Below are positions 12,295-24,927 of a DNA stretch of 64,000 bases, one piece after another. Made by a program: the position numbers and the translations under genes. The notes beneath the pieces were generated by a model. The model was given only the letters and a program-made list of their open reading frames with translations. It was not told the DNA's origin and ran no database searches. Source of the DNA: Perognathus longimembris pacificus (Eukaryota > Chordata > Mammalia > Rodentia > Heteromyidae); the NCBI RefSeq assembly GCF_023159225.1, contig NC_063171.1, positions 33,945,378-34,009,377 of the forward strand. Direction: 5' to 3'. Every line of letters begins with the position of its first letter. Positions within the stretch are counted from its first letter, which is position 1.

Positions 12295-12303
12295 TTTTCT
12301 TTT
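12229..12303. repeat. (TC)n microsatellite
   Basis: Near-pure CT dinucleotides end in T-rich sequence that merges with the tail of the antisense SINE that follows. Confidence 0.97.
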
Positions 12304-12525
12304 TGGTGGTTATGGGATTTGAACTTTGGGCCTGGGTGCTCTCCCTGAGCTCTTCAGCTCAAGGTTAGCCCTCTACCACTTGAGCCACACTGCCACTTCT
12401 GGTTTTCTGGTGGTTAATTGAAGAGTCTCATGGACTTTCCTGCCCTGGCTGGCTTTGAACAGTGATCCTTAGATCTCAGCCTCCTGAATAGCTAGGATTA
12501 CAGGTGTGAGCTACCGGCACTTAGC
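12304..12525 (-). mobile_element. Antisense compound SINE: Geo-like + 7SL-like
   Basis: The + strand shows the reverse Geo half ('ccactgccacttctgg' and 'taccacttgagcca') followed by the reverse B1-like half ('tctcagcctcctga', 'gctaggattacaggtgtgag'). Confidence 0.85.
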
Positions 12526-14344
12526 TTCTTTCTTTACCTCATTTTATTGATGAAGGTTACACTAGTGGTTCTTATCACAGGCAATTTATCTTCTGAGAAT
12601 GCTTTCAAAATACCTATGCCTGAATTCAACCTTCCAGAATGTAAACCTCAGTCTTTTGGAATGAGTTTCCTGACTGTCCATAATATTTAAAAATTATTTA
12701 AAATAATTATCATAAATGAAAAAAACCTAAACTCAGAACAGATCAAGAAAACAAAATAATAACAAATAAATTAGGTTATCTTTGTGTCCTGAAAAATAGA
12801 AATTCTTAGTGTACTCAAATATATTTGACTTTTGTGATAGCTATTTTTCTATCCCTCCCCATCTCTGCTGGTCTTGAAAGACTATGCAATTGCTTGGTAT
12901 TATTAGCTAATGAAATATCCCTGACCTCACCACTGAGAGCAAACAGGAAGGAAAATTATGTTAGATTTAATGTAATTTAACTTAAGATAACTTAACATAA
13001 CTTGAGGGCCTTTATACAATTCAGAGGACCTTTTATGAGAACTCTTAACTTAGATATCCTATTAAAACTACTATGATCAAGAGATATATTGTTACTATGA
13101 CAACAGTTTTATTAAATAGATAACTGGAATGTAGAAAAAGAAAAAATACCATGAAGAATATATGTGATTTTAAAATCTGTTTCTATTTCCACTAAATTTT
13201 GCTTTAAAGTTAGTCTGGTTTTATACCTGAAGAATTAAAGTTATAGTGATGTATTTGTATCAAAACTTTAGGCTCTTGGACCCCTCAAGAAGTGTGTGAC
13301 TACAAATCCAAGCCCATGGCTAGCATCTGGGGTTTGCACAGGTGATTTGTTTGAGCTTTCATCATTTGTTTAACTTCCATGGTCACAGTTTTTTTTTTCC
13401 ATTTCAAGTAAGGAAAATATGTGAAAATCCAAAGGTCCTCAAGGATTTACATATCTAGAAATACACTTTGGAACACTTATTAACATTGATTTCATAGGGG
13501 ACTATAGAAGTTCAAATGACTTTGAAATTGCTGCAGTCCTACATAAAATCAATCCATAGATTTAAGCATGAGAGTAAGGATTGTAGACAGATATGACATT
13601 TCTTTACTCACAATACACAAGCAGCCTTACAATCATACCAACCATTACAACAAATTACAAAAAAAACCCAAAAAACCAAAAAGCAAAAAAATGTCGAAGA
13701 GCGGCAGTAAATCCACCCATGTGTTCCAATGAACACGAAATGTCTATGGATTAGATGATAATGAATACTCCATTAGTCAGGTTGGAAAATATAATTGTTC
13801 CCAAAACGATTGAATTTAATCTGGACCACCAAGCCCTTCCATTGGATATGAAGAACCAAATAGACCACCAGTTTCTGAGAGTTGGAAAGACAAAGCAAGA
13901 GAGAGCCGGCATTATGAGTCAATTCACGTTTGGCAACATCTGGTTGTGTCTCATCACATTGCAAATTTATGACCCTGGAAACAACATGTTGATGCTGATG
14001 ATCCTTTGCAAAGAGAAGCCTGAACTATAAACTTATGACCAGAGCTGTGGCAAGGGTCTGTGGCTGTTTTCTCTAATCTGACAACTCTCTGGCTTGGGTC
14101 AAACAGATAAAGGCTTAGACTGTCGACACTTCCTAAACAATGTCATGAATGAATAGTGAATGAAGAAGACTCACTGACAAAAGATCAGGAGGTCACAAGA
14201 AGTAAGTCCTGAGTTCCCCCAAGAGCGACCCACTGAAATTTAGCTATGGCCAACCTTACAGAAATCACGAAAAGAAGCCTACTTCCAATAGAGCAGGAAT
14301 CAAGAAAAGAAAATTACTTCTGATACAACAAGACTGGATACTTC
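12526..14344. other. Mostly single-copy AT-rich DNA, one weak pseudogene-like frame
   Basis: No interspersed repeat is clear. From 13,693 a frame starting MSKSGSKSTHVFQ, broken by stops, reads protein-like (for example SGPPSPSIGYEEPNRPP), but I cannot match it to a family and its stop density is about that of random sequence. The overlapping 91-codon open frame (13,755-14,030) is in another phase and is not convincing. Confidence 0.35.
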
Positions 14345-14940
14345 TGTGATTTATTGTAGTTATTTATATTATTCATTGTTGCACAAGGGGTTACAATTCC
14401 TTAAGTCAGGTTATGAGTATAATGCTCTTGGTCAGTACCACCTCTTCCTTCATTTTGTCCCATTTTCCACCTTCTGTCTCTACCTTCATTACATAGTTCA
14501 TTTTTTATATAGCACATGTTGAATATAATGAATACATTTGGTCACCCTCCCTCTCCTCCATTCCCATGCCCTTTCTTTGCCACCCCACCCAAAGAAAACC
14601 TCATATTTCCACTTTCTAGTATTTGTTTTCATAAACAGTACATTAGTTTAGAGGAACTAGATCGTTGTATTTTCCCCGTAAGTTAACCCTCCTTTAATCA
14701 GTTTGTTTGTGAATAAAAGCACTGAGTAATATATATATATATATGATATATGTTATTATACATACTTGTATTTTATATCTTGCTTCCACATATGAGAGAA
14801 AGGATATACTGCTTGTCTCTGAGCCTAGCTAACTTTACTTAACGTGATTTGTTCTAGGTCCATCTATTTCCCTGCAAATGACATAACATTATTTTTTCTA
14901 ATGGATAAAATTTCATTATGTGCAGATACTACCTTTTCTT

Positions 14941-15098
14941 TCTTTTTTTTCAAATTTTTATTATCAAACTGATGTACAGAGAGGTTACAGTTTCATACAT
15001 TAGGCATTGGATACATTACTTGTACTGTTTGTTACCTGGTCCCTCATACCCCCCTCCCCCCACCCCTTTCCCTTTCCCCCCATGAGGTGTTCCATTGG
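14941..15098 (-). mobile_element. 158-bp L1 3'-end stub inserted in the older L1, with TSD
   Basis: The reverse of an L1 3' end (T-tail, then 'tattatcaaactgatgtaca', then the C-rich complement of the polypurine tract) is flanked by an exact 14-base duplication TACTACCTTTTCTT at 14,927-14,940 and 15,099-15,112. It closely matches the 3' end of the full-length L1 at 33,650. Confidence 0.93.
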
Positions 15099-17051
15099 TA
15101 CTACCTTTTCTTGATCCACTCATCTATTGTAGGGCATCTGGGTAGTTTTCAGAACTTGGCTATTGTAAATAGTTCAGCAATGGACATAGATGTGCATATC
15201 TTGATTTGTAATCCTCTGGGTAATGCCCAAGGATGGTATTCCTGGATCATAGGGTAGTTCTATATTTAGATTTTTGAGGTATCTTCCAGAGTGGTTGTGC
15301 TAGTTTACATTCCTACTGTGTAATAAAATTATTTTCCCACACATCCCTGTCAGCATTTGTTATTGTTCAAATTCTCAATACTGGCCAATCTTACAGGGGT
15401 GAGATGTTGTTTTGATTTTCATCTCCTTTGTAGCCTGCGATATCATACATGCCCTCATGTGTTTATTGACCATTTTTACTTCTTCTAAGAAGTCTCCACT
15501 TAGCTTCTTTGTCCATTTATTGCTTAGGTTTTGCTTTTGGATGGGGGTTAGTTTCTTGAGATCCTTGTGCATTTAGATGTTAGGTTTGTGTTAGATGTAT
15601 TACTGGTAAAGATCTTCTCCCAGTCTGTTGAATAGTTTTTAATGTCATAGTTTAGTAATTACATCCTTTGCTGCACAGAAAGATTTTACTTTTTGATGTA
15701 ATCCCATTTGTGAAGTTTCTCTCCTACTTACTGTGCTCCTGGAACTCTCTTCAAAAGGTTCCTGCTTATGCACATAATTTCTAATGTTTATCCTACTCCA
15801 TTTGGTAGTGGCTTCAAAGTTTCTGTTCTGATGTTCAGTTCTTTGATCCACTTTGAGCTGACATTGGTTCAAAATGACAAACAGGAATCAAATTGCAGTC
15901 TTCTACATATGGATGTTCAGTTTATTGAAGAAGCTTTCTTTATCCCAACACATATTTTTTGTTACATTGCTAAATATCAGATGACTGTAAGTATATGGGT
16001 TTATTTCTGGATCTTCTAGTCAATCCCATTGGTCTTTGGACCTATTTTGTGCTAGTACCAAACTGTTTTTGTTATTACAACTCTGTAGTGAAGTTTGAGG
16101 TTTGAATTTATTATACCTCCAGCATTGCTTTTTTAATCTAAAATTTCTTTAGCTATTTGGCATCTGTTGTGGTTCCTTATGAATTATTAGCTTATTTATT
16201 GCATCTTGGTGAAAAATGACATTGGGGTTTTGATGAGAATTGTGTTGAATTTGTAGGTTGTTCTTGGCAGTATGACCATTTTCACAGTATTAATTCTACC
16301 TAATCCATGAATATGGGAGGTCTCTCCATTTGCTGATGTCTTCTTTGATTTATTTCTTCAGATTTTTATAGTTTTGCTGGAGAAGTCTTTCACTTCTTTA
16401 TGTTTATTCCTCATTTTTTGAAACTGTTGTTAATGGAATCATTTTCCTCATTCTTTGCTGCACATTGTTGGTATACAGAAATGTTATTGATATTTGTGTG
16501 TTGATTCTGTATTCTGTCACTTTGCTAAAATTATTGATCAGCTATAGAAACTTAGGCATAGAGTCTTTTGGGTCCTTTACTCAGGCCATCTACAAATAGG
16601 AGTAGTTTGACTTCTTTCCCTATTTGGATTCCTTCTATGTCTTTCTCTTGCCTTAGTGCTCTGGCTAGGAATTCCAGTTTTTTGTTGAAAAGGAGTAGTG
16701 AGAGTGGATAGCCTTGTTTGCACTTACATTCAGAAGAAATTGTTTTAGCTTTTCACCACTTACCATGATATTGGCTGTACATCTTTCATTTTATAGCCTT
16801 TATTATGTTGAGGCATTTTCCTTCTATTTTTAGCTTCTCTGGAGCTTTTATCATAAATGAATGTTGGATTTAGTCAAAGGCTTTTTCTGTATCTATTTAG
16901 ATCATGTAATTCCTGTCTTTGGCTCTAGTGTATTATGGTTATTGATTTGTGCTTATTAATCAAGCCTTGCATCTCGAGGATAAAACCAACCTGATCATAA
17001 TGAATGCTTTTTAAAATTAGGTATTTACTTTTGTTAAAAAGCTTTGTGTCA

Positions 17052-17242
17052 GGCTGGGAATATGGCTTAGCGGTAGAGTGCTTGCCTTGCATTCATGAAG
17101 CCCTGAGTTCAATTCCTCAGTGCCACATATACAGAAAAAGCTGGAAGTGGCACACGGTAGAGTGCTAGCTTAGAGCAAAAAGAAGCCATGGACAGTGCTT
17201 AGGCCCTGAGTCCAAGCCACAGGAGTGGCAAAAAGCAAAACA
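17052..17242 (+). mobile_element. IDL-Geo SINE nested in L1, with TSD
   Basis: An ID-like left monomer, a shortened Geo right monomer and an A-rich tail lie between 16-base duplications AAAAAGCTTTGTGTCA at 17,036-17,051 and 17,243-17,258. The L1 ORF2 sequence resumes exactly after the second copy. The Geo half lacks part of the usual 'gctgtggctcaagtgg' region. Confidence 0.95.
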
Positions 17243-18388
17243 AAAAAGCTTTGTGTCAATGTTCATCAAAGAGATTGAGCTATCGTTTTCTTTTTTCATT
17301 GGATCCCGAACTGGTTTTGGGGTGAATGTAATACTGGCTTCATAGAATCAGTTTGGTACTTACCCTTCCATTTCTATTTCATGCAAACGTTTGAGGAGTG
17401 CTAGTATTTTGTTCTTTTTATGGATTTATAGAATTCAGCTATGAATCCATCAGACTCTGGACTTATCATTGTTGGGAGATGTTATTACTTTCTTCATCTC
17501 ATTGCTTTCTATGCATCCATTAAGTGGTTTATATATTCTTGGTTCAGCTTAGGCAGCACAAATGTCTCTACGAATTTATCTATTTCTACAAAAATTTCCA
17601 TTATATTTGAGTATAGGATTTGAAAGTAGACCCTCATAATCTTTTGGATTCCTTGAATTTTTGTATTTCTTTTCTTCATCTCTAATTTTGTTCATTTGGC
17701 TTGCTCTTCTCTCTCTCTCTCTCTTCCTTTTTTTTAAAAAAAAAAAGAGACAGCCTTTCCCTCTGTTGATTCTATGTATAGATTTTTAATGACTAATCCA
17801 TTGGCATCTGACCTAAACTTTACTCTCTCTGTCTAGTAGTTTTGAGTTTGATTTGTTCTTATTTTTCTAGAAATTTTAGTCACATTATGAGATTATTTAC
17901 GTGAGCAATTTCTGTTCTCTTTATGTAGGTGTTTGAAGCTATGAAGTTTCCTCACAACACTGCTTTTGCTGTAGCACAGAAGTTCTGGTATGATGTGTTT
18001 TCATTTTTATTGGATTGCAGAAAATTTCTGATTTCTTCCTTTATTTCTTCAGTGATTCAGCTGTTTTTCAACTGTGTTATTAAAGACTGAATACATTTTA
18101 ATCCATTCAAGCACAGGCTCACCAAATTATAAAATTTATTTTCAAGATATCTACATTTTCTTTTTGATAAAGCTGAGACCAAAGGGTGAAAGGCAGGCTA
18201 CTGTGTGTGTGCTTTTATTATAGTCACCTTAAATTTATCATTCCTGTGTTACAAATGAGGTATTTATCAACTCTCTAGTACTGTTTCCAAAAATAAGAGA
18301 AATAAATATCCTTTTTTGAAGGTATCTCTCTGAGAAATTTCTTCTCTCAATGATACTCAAAGCTAACAGTTGTTACAAAAATATGTCT

Positions 18389-18612
18389 GAGCTAGGTACC
18401 AGTGGCTGAAGCCTATAAAAGTTACTCAGGAGGCTAAAATCTGAGGATTGTGGTACCAAGCCAGTTGGATCAGGAAGGTCTATGAGACTAATTGCCAATT
18501 AAGTAGCAAAAAGCTGGTGGTAAAGCTACAGCTCAAATAGTAGAGCACTGGCCTTGAATAAAAAAGGTCACAGACAGCACATGGATGCTGAATTTAAACT
18601 ATAAGAGCAGCA
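18389..18612 (+). mobile_element. Compound SINE: 7SL-like + Geo-like, diverged
   Basis: The left half has 'ccagtggctgaagcc' and 'actcaggaggcta'; the right half has 'cagctcaaatagtagagc' and 'tggccttgaata'. The tail continues into a GATA microsatellite. Confidence 0.75.
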
Positions 18613-18641
18613 CACACGTACAATAATATATGCACATAGAG

Positions 18642-18642
18642 G

Positions 18643-18696
<54 letters not shown>
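18642..18696. repeat. (GATA)n microsatellite
   Basis: A pure tetranucleotide array starts just after the SINE tail, consistent with tail-seeded expansion. Confidence 0.97.
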
Positions 18697-19914
18697 TTTT
18701 GCTGGTCTAGGTAATGGAAGAATTATTTATTTCTATGTGGTATCAAAATGGCATAATTTAAAGGATACTAAAGAGATTTGGTGGAATAAAATATGTATTT
18801 TGCACCAGTTCCTGATATTTATTCCACAAAACACAGACTTTTAAATGAAGAAATTTAAATGAAAAAAAAAAACAAGAAAAATATTCATCCAGTACAGTAA
18901 TGGTAATAAAATTTAGCTTATTGTCAATTAAAATGAACTATTCAATCAGGATGCATAATTTTCTGCAATAAGTTACAAAGTCTTAAAAAATGCAAACAAT
19001 GTTGTTTTCTTGGAAGTGATGAGAACCAGAAACATGTATGAGTAAAGAAAATATCCACAGAGGTAGAAGGCATCTTGGGCAACCCAGTTTTACTCAGAGA
19101 AAAAGCAGTGTGGAAGGAAATTAATGTGCAGATGTTTTTATGGTTTCCACTGTTCCTTCCCCCAAACAACTATAATGTGCAAAACATATTTTTAAAAAAA
19201 GAATTGTACAACAAAAAGCTCGGCAGTTGGTGGTGATAGTTGACTGAATATATACAAAGCATGCATGCACAAAAAGTAATTTAAGCACACAAACTAACAA
19301 AGTTATTTGTTTATCATAGCACCACATGACTTCTCATCACTTTACTCCTTTTCATCTTAGGAAATAAACTAGTAGGAAGTGTTTGGAACTGTTCTTCACT
19401 GAAATTGGAAGATTCTGTGGATTTAGGGTTTTTTATTGTTTGTTTTTTAAGGTATCTTCTTAAATTAGAGGGAAAAAAGTTCCCTTGCTCATTTTCTTAA
19501 GTCATCTCTATCAATGAGATTACAGAGAATTCTTTTATTTAAAGAGGATAAATATTTTTAAGTTATCAAGTATTAGTCCTATTCAAAGCAGTGAATTTAA
19601 ATAAGGGACATTCTAGTGAGTTGCACATTTTATAAGAATTACATACCAAAGCATATTGAAACATAGAGGATTGACTCAATTTACCTAATGCAGACAATCA
19701 GAAAGTAAGGTAATAGGATCACTCTGTACAATAATAATAATAATTATTACTATTACATTAAATACCTTTCTGCAGTGAAGTGGGGCATAGCAGGAAGGAA
19801 AGAAAAAGGTAGGAGTAAGTTAGGGAGGGAAAGAGGGAGAATTTTTATTATAAAAGCAAAATGCACTAGAATTATTCAGAATTAGAATAAGTGTTGTTTA
19901 AGAGAGTAGTTATA
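18697..19914. other. Single-copy AT-rich DNA, no gene seen
   Basis: A short ATT-rich run lies at about 19,729-19,757. No repeat family or gene is recognised. Confidence 0.45.
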
Positions 19915-20147
19915 AACAATGTCTTGCTGGATACATGTACATTTCTTGTCATACCTGTTATCCCCTTCCTCATTTTTCTCCCTCCTACCCTCCCCCCACC
20001 TCATCACCCCACCTTCCTTGCTTTCTTAATCATTTTTTTCAAAATCAAAATATAAAATAAAATAGACAGAAATCTTATCCTTAATATACATTGTCACTCT
20101 AGTCTGCAATGCTTATGTCCTCTATGATTAGTAACTGTAAAACAATT

Positions 20148-20189
<42 letters not shown>

Positions 20190-21945
20190 CTTTTCTTCTG
20201 CTGCGTGTAATCTGTTCCTTCTTTTTCTCTAATTTCCTTCCCTCCCTGCTGCCCTTGAGTTGCTTAGTTTGTTCTCATCAGTGCCCATTGCAGTTGTTAG
20301 GCCCTTTCTACTGTATTTCCCTCCTATTTTCCATTCATTCTGTGTCCTCCTTTCAGGTTCTTTCAGATGTGTACCTGTGTACATATCGTATGAGGAAAAG
20401 GGTATAGGGTCCTTTAATTTCTCTAAGATTGATTACAAAGAAGTCTTTTGATTGTTTATCTATGGTGTTATTTACATCCTGGATATTAAATTATTTACAT
20501 ATGAATTTATATACATATAATTTTGAGTTTGTGTTTCACTTTTGGGTGCCTTTCTCCCAAGGCTGCCCCCCCTCCTTCTTTTGGTCTCCCTATTGAGTGG
20601 GTACCTTAGGTCTTGCTTTCTTTGTCATCTCTCTCTCTTTTTTTATTTCTAATATCCACATATCAGGGAAACCATGCATCTTTGTTCTCAGCTTGTCTCG
20701 CCCAACATTATTTGTTCAAGACCTGTCCATTTCCCTGTGAATGGCATTATTATATCATTTCTAATCACTGTGTAGAATTCCATTCTGTACAGGTACCATA
20801 TTTTTTGGATCCATTCATCTGTGGTGGGGCATCTGGGTTGTTTCCGTATCTTGGCTATTGTGAACTGTGCAGCAATAAACATGGATATGCAGGTGTCCTT
20901 GTGATATCCTGGATCCTGTTGTTCAGGATAGATGCCTAGAAGTTGTATGGTTGGGTCATAGAGTTTGTCTATGCTAAGATTTCTGAGGAACCTCCATACT
21001 GTTCTCCAGAGTGGTTGTACTAGATTACAATGCCACCAGCAGTGCAGAAGGGTTCCTCTTTCTGCGCATTTCCTCCAGAATTTGTTGTTGCCTGAGTTCA
21101 GAGTATAGGCCATTCTAACTGGGGTAAGCTGGTATGTCAGGGTTGTTTTTATTTAAATTCATTTACTGCCAAGGATGTTGAACGCTTCCTCATATCTCTC
21201 TTTGCCATTTTTATTTCTTCTGTGAAGTCTCTCTTTAGCTCCCTTGCCCATTTAATAATTGGTTACTAGGTTTGGAAGGGGTTAGTTTCTTGAGTTCTCT
21301 GTAGATGATGGGTATTCGACCTTTGTCTGTTGCTTTGCTGGTAAAGATCTTTTCCCAAATGGTTGTCTGTCTTTGTAGTTTAGTGGCTATGTCCTTAGCT
21401 GTGCAAAACCTTTTTATTTTGAAGTAGTCCCATTTGTCAAGTCTCTCCCCAATCTGTTGTGTCCCTGGGACTCTATTCAGGAAGTTCCTCCCTATGCCTA
21501 TAAGTTCTAGTATCGCTCCTACTCTGTCCTTCAGTAGTTTCAGGGTTTCAGGTCTGATGTTGAGGTCTTTAATCCATTTTGAGTTGATCTTGGTGCATGG
21601 TGAAAGGCTAGGGTCCACTTTGAGTTTTCTGTATGTGGCTCCCAGTTTTCCCAGCACAAATAGTTGAAGAGGCTGTGTTTTTTCCATTGTATATCTTTGG
21701 CTCCTTTGTCAAATATCAGCTGACTGTAAGTATGTGGCTTTATTTTTGGGTTTTCTACCCTATTCCATTGAGCTTTGGGTTTGTTTTTGTGCGAGTATCA
21801 GGCTGTTTTTGTTATGATGGCTCGTAATAGAGCTTGAAGTTTGGCATTGTGATACTTCCTGTACTGATTCTTTTGCCTAGAATTGCTTTGGCTATTCTAG
21901 GTCTTTTGTTGCTCCATATGAATTTTTGTATTGTTTCCTAATAAC
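19915..21945 (-). mobile_element. 5'-truncated LINE-1, antisense
   Basis: The minus strand carries the 3' UTR (19,915-20,690) and the ORF2 C-terminal part. The frame at 20,688-21,113 contains the ORF2 cysteine motif region with a substitution: the first Cys position reads FWRKC, followed by LLHCWWHC. The frame at 21,235-21,687 covers the preceding region (KLTPSKPSNQLLNGQ). The element ends abruptly near 21,945 inside ORF2. It is older than the copies at 24.9 and 33.6 kb but better preserved than the one at 14.3 kb. Confidence 0.88.
20151..20189. repeat. (CA)n(TA)n microsatellite inside the L1 3' UTR
   Basis: A pure dinucleotide array lies in the antisense L1 3' UTR; a similar array sits in the L1 3' UTR at 54,984. 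Confidence 0.95.
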
Positions 21946-22635
21946 CTTTATTTTAAGGTTCAATTTTCCAAGAGTAACAGAGTTTGAGAAGTGATCAAAT
22001 CTTCAGATTAGAACAAACAAACGAACAAAACACAACACAACATTAAAGTAAAAGAACTTAGGCAGCCAAAAATTTAAAATTTTCAAATAATACAATATCA
22101 AATAAAAACCCACAAGCAGTATGTTTAGTGGTGACATAATCCTATAGAGAATAGGGATGGAGAAACACTTAACCACCGTCAAAGTTATTTAATACTCCAA
22201 AGCAGGTAAGTGACAGAAACTGTTTTTAACTCAGATATTTTAATCTATCAAATTTATAGAAACTCTATCTGAAATTCAAATTGAAGTTATTTTATGCCTG
22301 AACTCTAATTGCCTACAGTTCACCACAATTCTTCAATAAAATCTGTATAATTAGCAGCATTGATTTAATGTTGTTATAAAGAAAGAAGCAAGAGGGTTGG
22401 AGTTTCAGAATTTCACTCATGTGGAGAATAAAAATGAGCACAGTTCTCATTTACAAAAGTCAAATGAATAATACAATAATAGAAAAAATACTGTATGCCA
22501 TTTGATCAAATGAACAATTTTCTAAAAAGATAATAGCTAGCAGAATTGAATAAAAGGATCGATTATCTGATTGGATCTATAACAAGTAAAGATTCTGAGT
22601 TAGTATTTTTAAACATCCAATAAAGAAAAGTCTGA
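21946..22635. other. AT-rich DNA, no gene seen
   Basis: No clear family is seen, though the 3' part may grade into the ancient L1 that follows. Confidence 0.4.
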
Positions 22636-24100
22636 GATGCCTTTGTGTTTCTTCCCAATTATTTAAACATAGATTAATATTATCTATTTCTGAAGTGTTC
22701 TAGAAAATAGAAGATGATAGAATAAATTTCAATTCATCACCTTGATTAGAATTATTCACATAATAAATGTAGAGAGTGTTATTGCTATTAAAAAAGGGTA
22801 CACACTATTTCCCTTACCTATTGTGAGTGCATACACCACAATCTTCAACAGACTATTGAGAAGATGAATAAGGTAATACATAAAACTCTTATGATAAGGA
22901 GTGTATTCTGGGAACACAAGGTTGATTTAGCAGCCAAAGCAATAATCATCAACACAACATCCATAGAATCAAGTACAAATCCCACACAATTATCTCAACA
23001 TAATAAAACATGGATTTTGATTTTATGATTTAAGAAAAATAGAAACAAGAAAGAAGCTATCACTCAGGTAAGGGACATTCTGAAAATTCATAGGTAATAT
23101 AATTAATGGAGAATGACTGGATTACTTTTTATGTGGGTATACCATGGCACACCAGACAAAAAAGAATCTCATTTATGGTATGCCAGAAGAAGTGGCAATC
23201 ATACCATTTGCAAAATAAATGCAAACTTACACACTAAGAACAACATTTTGAAGTAAATTAAAGAGGAACTATATAAATGAAATGGCATCTCACCTGCATG
23301 GGATATTAAGATAAAAATACTCTCCAAACTAGTCCATTTATGTAGTGAAAACCTTCTTGAACTCTTAGTTGTCTTTTTTTCAGAAATGAAGTGTTCATAT
23401 TTCTCCTAAACATTTTTCAGAAATGCTAGTGTTCGGGCTGGGGATATGGCCTAGTGGCAAGAGTGCTTGCCTCGTATACATGAGGCCCTGGGTTCAATTC
23501 CCCAGCACCACATATACAGAAAACGGCCAGAAGTGGCGCTGTGGCTCAAGTGGCAGAGTGCTAGCCTTGAGCAAAAAGAAGCCAGGGACAGTGCTCAGGC
23601 CCTGAGTCCAAGCCCCAGGACTGGCCAAAAAAAAAAAAAAAAGAAATGCTAGTGTTCACATGAAGACACAAAGGACCTAGTGAAATCAAAACAATTTTGA
23701 AGAATTTAAAATACTTCACCACTTCCAGCATACTATGAACCACAATAAATAAATCAGTGTGGTGATATATAGATCAGTGGTATAGATTGAGTGTAAAAAT
23801 AAGCCCTCATGTTTAACAACAACTTATTTTTAACAAAGGTTTCAAGACAATTCAATAGGGGTAAAATAGTGTTTAAAACAATTATTGGTAAATGGATATC
23901 TATATGCAAATGAACCCGCTATACAACTTCTGGGTCTATATCCCAAAGTATTAATCAGTTTAATATAGTGATACCTGAATATCCATGTTTATTGTGACAT
24001 TAGTACATAGTCAAGTTACAGATTCTACCTTGTTGCTCATCAATGGATGAATGGAAAAAGAAATAGTCATTATATTCCATCAAAAAAAAGAAGTGGGAAA
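22636..24100 (+). mobile_element. Ancient LINE-1 (L1M-type) ORF2 relic, sense
   Basis: Successive blocks match the order of L1 ORF2: fingers region (about 22,690), 'ctgggaacacaaggttgatt' region (22,909), 'catggattttgatttt' region, 'gatatatagatcagtggtatag' (23,765), 'tcaatggatgaatgg' (24,037). All frames are destroyed. A young IDL-Geo splits it at 23,435. This is pattern matching by eye, so the ends are approximate. Confidence 0.65.
23435..23641 (+). mobile_element. Young IDL-Geo SINE with TSD
   Basis: This is a complete dimer: A box in 'tggcctagtggc' (about 23,447-23,458), B box GGTTCAATTC at 23,491-23,500, Geo half, poly-A tail. The exact duplication AGAAATGCTAGTGTTC lies at 23,419-23,434 and 23,642-23,657. 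It differs from the copy at 50,215 at about three positions by eye, which marks recent activity. Confidence 0.97.
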
Positions 24101-24916
24101 GGGGATTTGTGGAAATTTGATGTGGCTAGTAGGAAAGGTAAGAAAAGCAAATTAAGTAGAAAAGGATATTGAGATACCTAGTGAAAAGATAAGTGATGAT
24201 ATGTGAATATACAAATGCTTTCTGAGAGATAGGAAATATCTGAGATAACACACCCCTGTAGAAACAGGGGGAAAATTACTACATCTCTGTCTAGGCTTAT
24301 AGTTTTAGAGCAATCATTTCTATTGAAATATACAGAATTCCTTCACCTTACTGATAAATAAATAACATTTATTGAAGTATATTGGAATTTCTTTCTTTTA
24401 CACTCTCAGTGTTTCCAGTGTTTGGTATTTCAGTTTGCATGTGGTAATTATACAAAGTGGAAATGCAAGAGTGGAAAGTTAACTGTGCAACTCTATGTGG
24501 TTTAGATTAGTTTTCCTTCTGCTTTGTCATCCTCACAGATCCCAATCTCAAGATCCATTGCCTTGCCCAAGTTGCAAATTGGAGGTCTGTGCATCTCAGT
24601 CTTTTGTCTTAACTTTTCAGTGTTCTCTTTAGCATAAATTCATTTAGAATTGAGGACTCACAATCAGCATCACACAATGTAACAACTGGCCAACTCTGAT
24701 GTAATTAAATGGTCAGAGTTAAAATCTGTGTACTCCTAGGATGTTTTCAGGCTGGTATTGTCACTTCTATTGGCTCATAAATGGAAACAACAATCAAATC
24801 AACAACAAATAACTTATAAGGGGAATCTCACACAGGACCATCAAACCCATTCCACCTAGAGTTTTGTTGTTGCTGCTGTTAGTCAACATTTTTCTTGTCT
24901 GTTTGTTCTCTCAAAA
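24101..24916. other. Single-copy DNA, no gene seen
   Basis: No recognisable repeat or gene. It ends at the TSD of the twin-primed L1. Confidence 0.45.
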
Positions 24917-24927
24917 GTTTCTACACA

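Larger units (their letters stand above)
14345..18085 (-). mobile_element. Old 5'-truncated LINE-1, antisense
   Basis: The minus strand reads the 3' UTR (from about 14,345) and then ORF2 towards its N-terminal side. It stops near 18,085, short of the endonuclease domain. Recognisable ORF2 pieces include the C-terminal region at 15,375-15,572 (KKLTPIQKQNLSNKW) and 15,645-15,872. Frames are broken throughout. Two later insertions sit inside it: an L1 stub at 14,941-15,098 and an IDL-Geo SINE at 17,052-17,242, so it is older than both. It encodes nothing functional. Confidence 0.85.

Noticed and set aside
20613..20939. 108-codon + strand frame at 20.6 kb
   Set aside because: It is the antisense shadow of the L1 ORF2 C-terminal region.
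23423..23652. Open frames of about 60 codons, repeated almost exactly at 50,177-50,472
   Set aside because: Both lie inside IDL-Geo SINEs; the shared peptide reflects shared repeat DNA.
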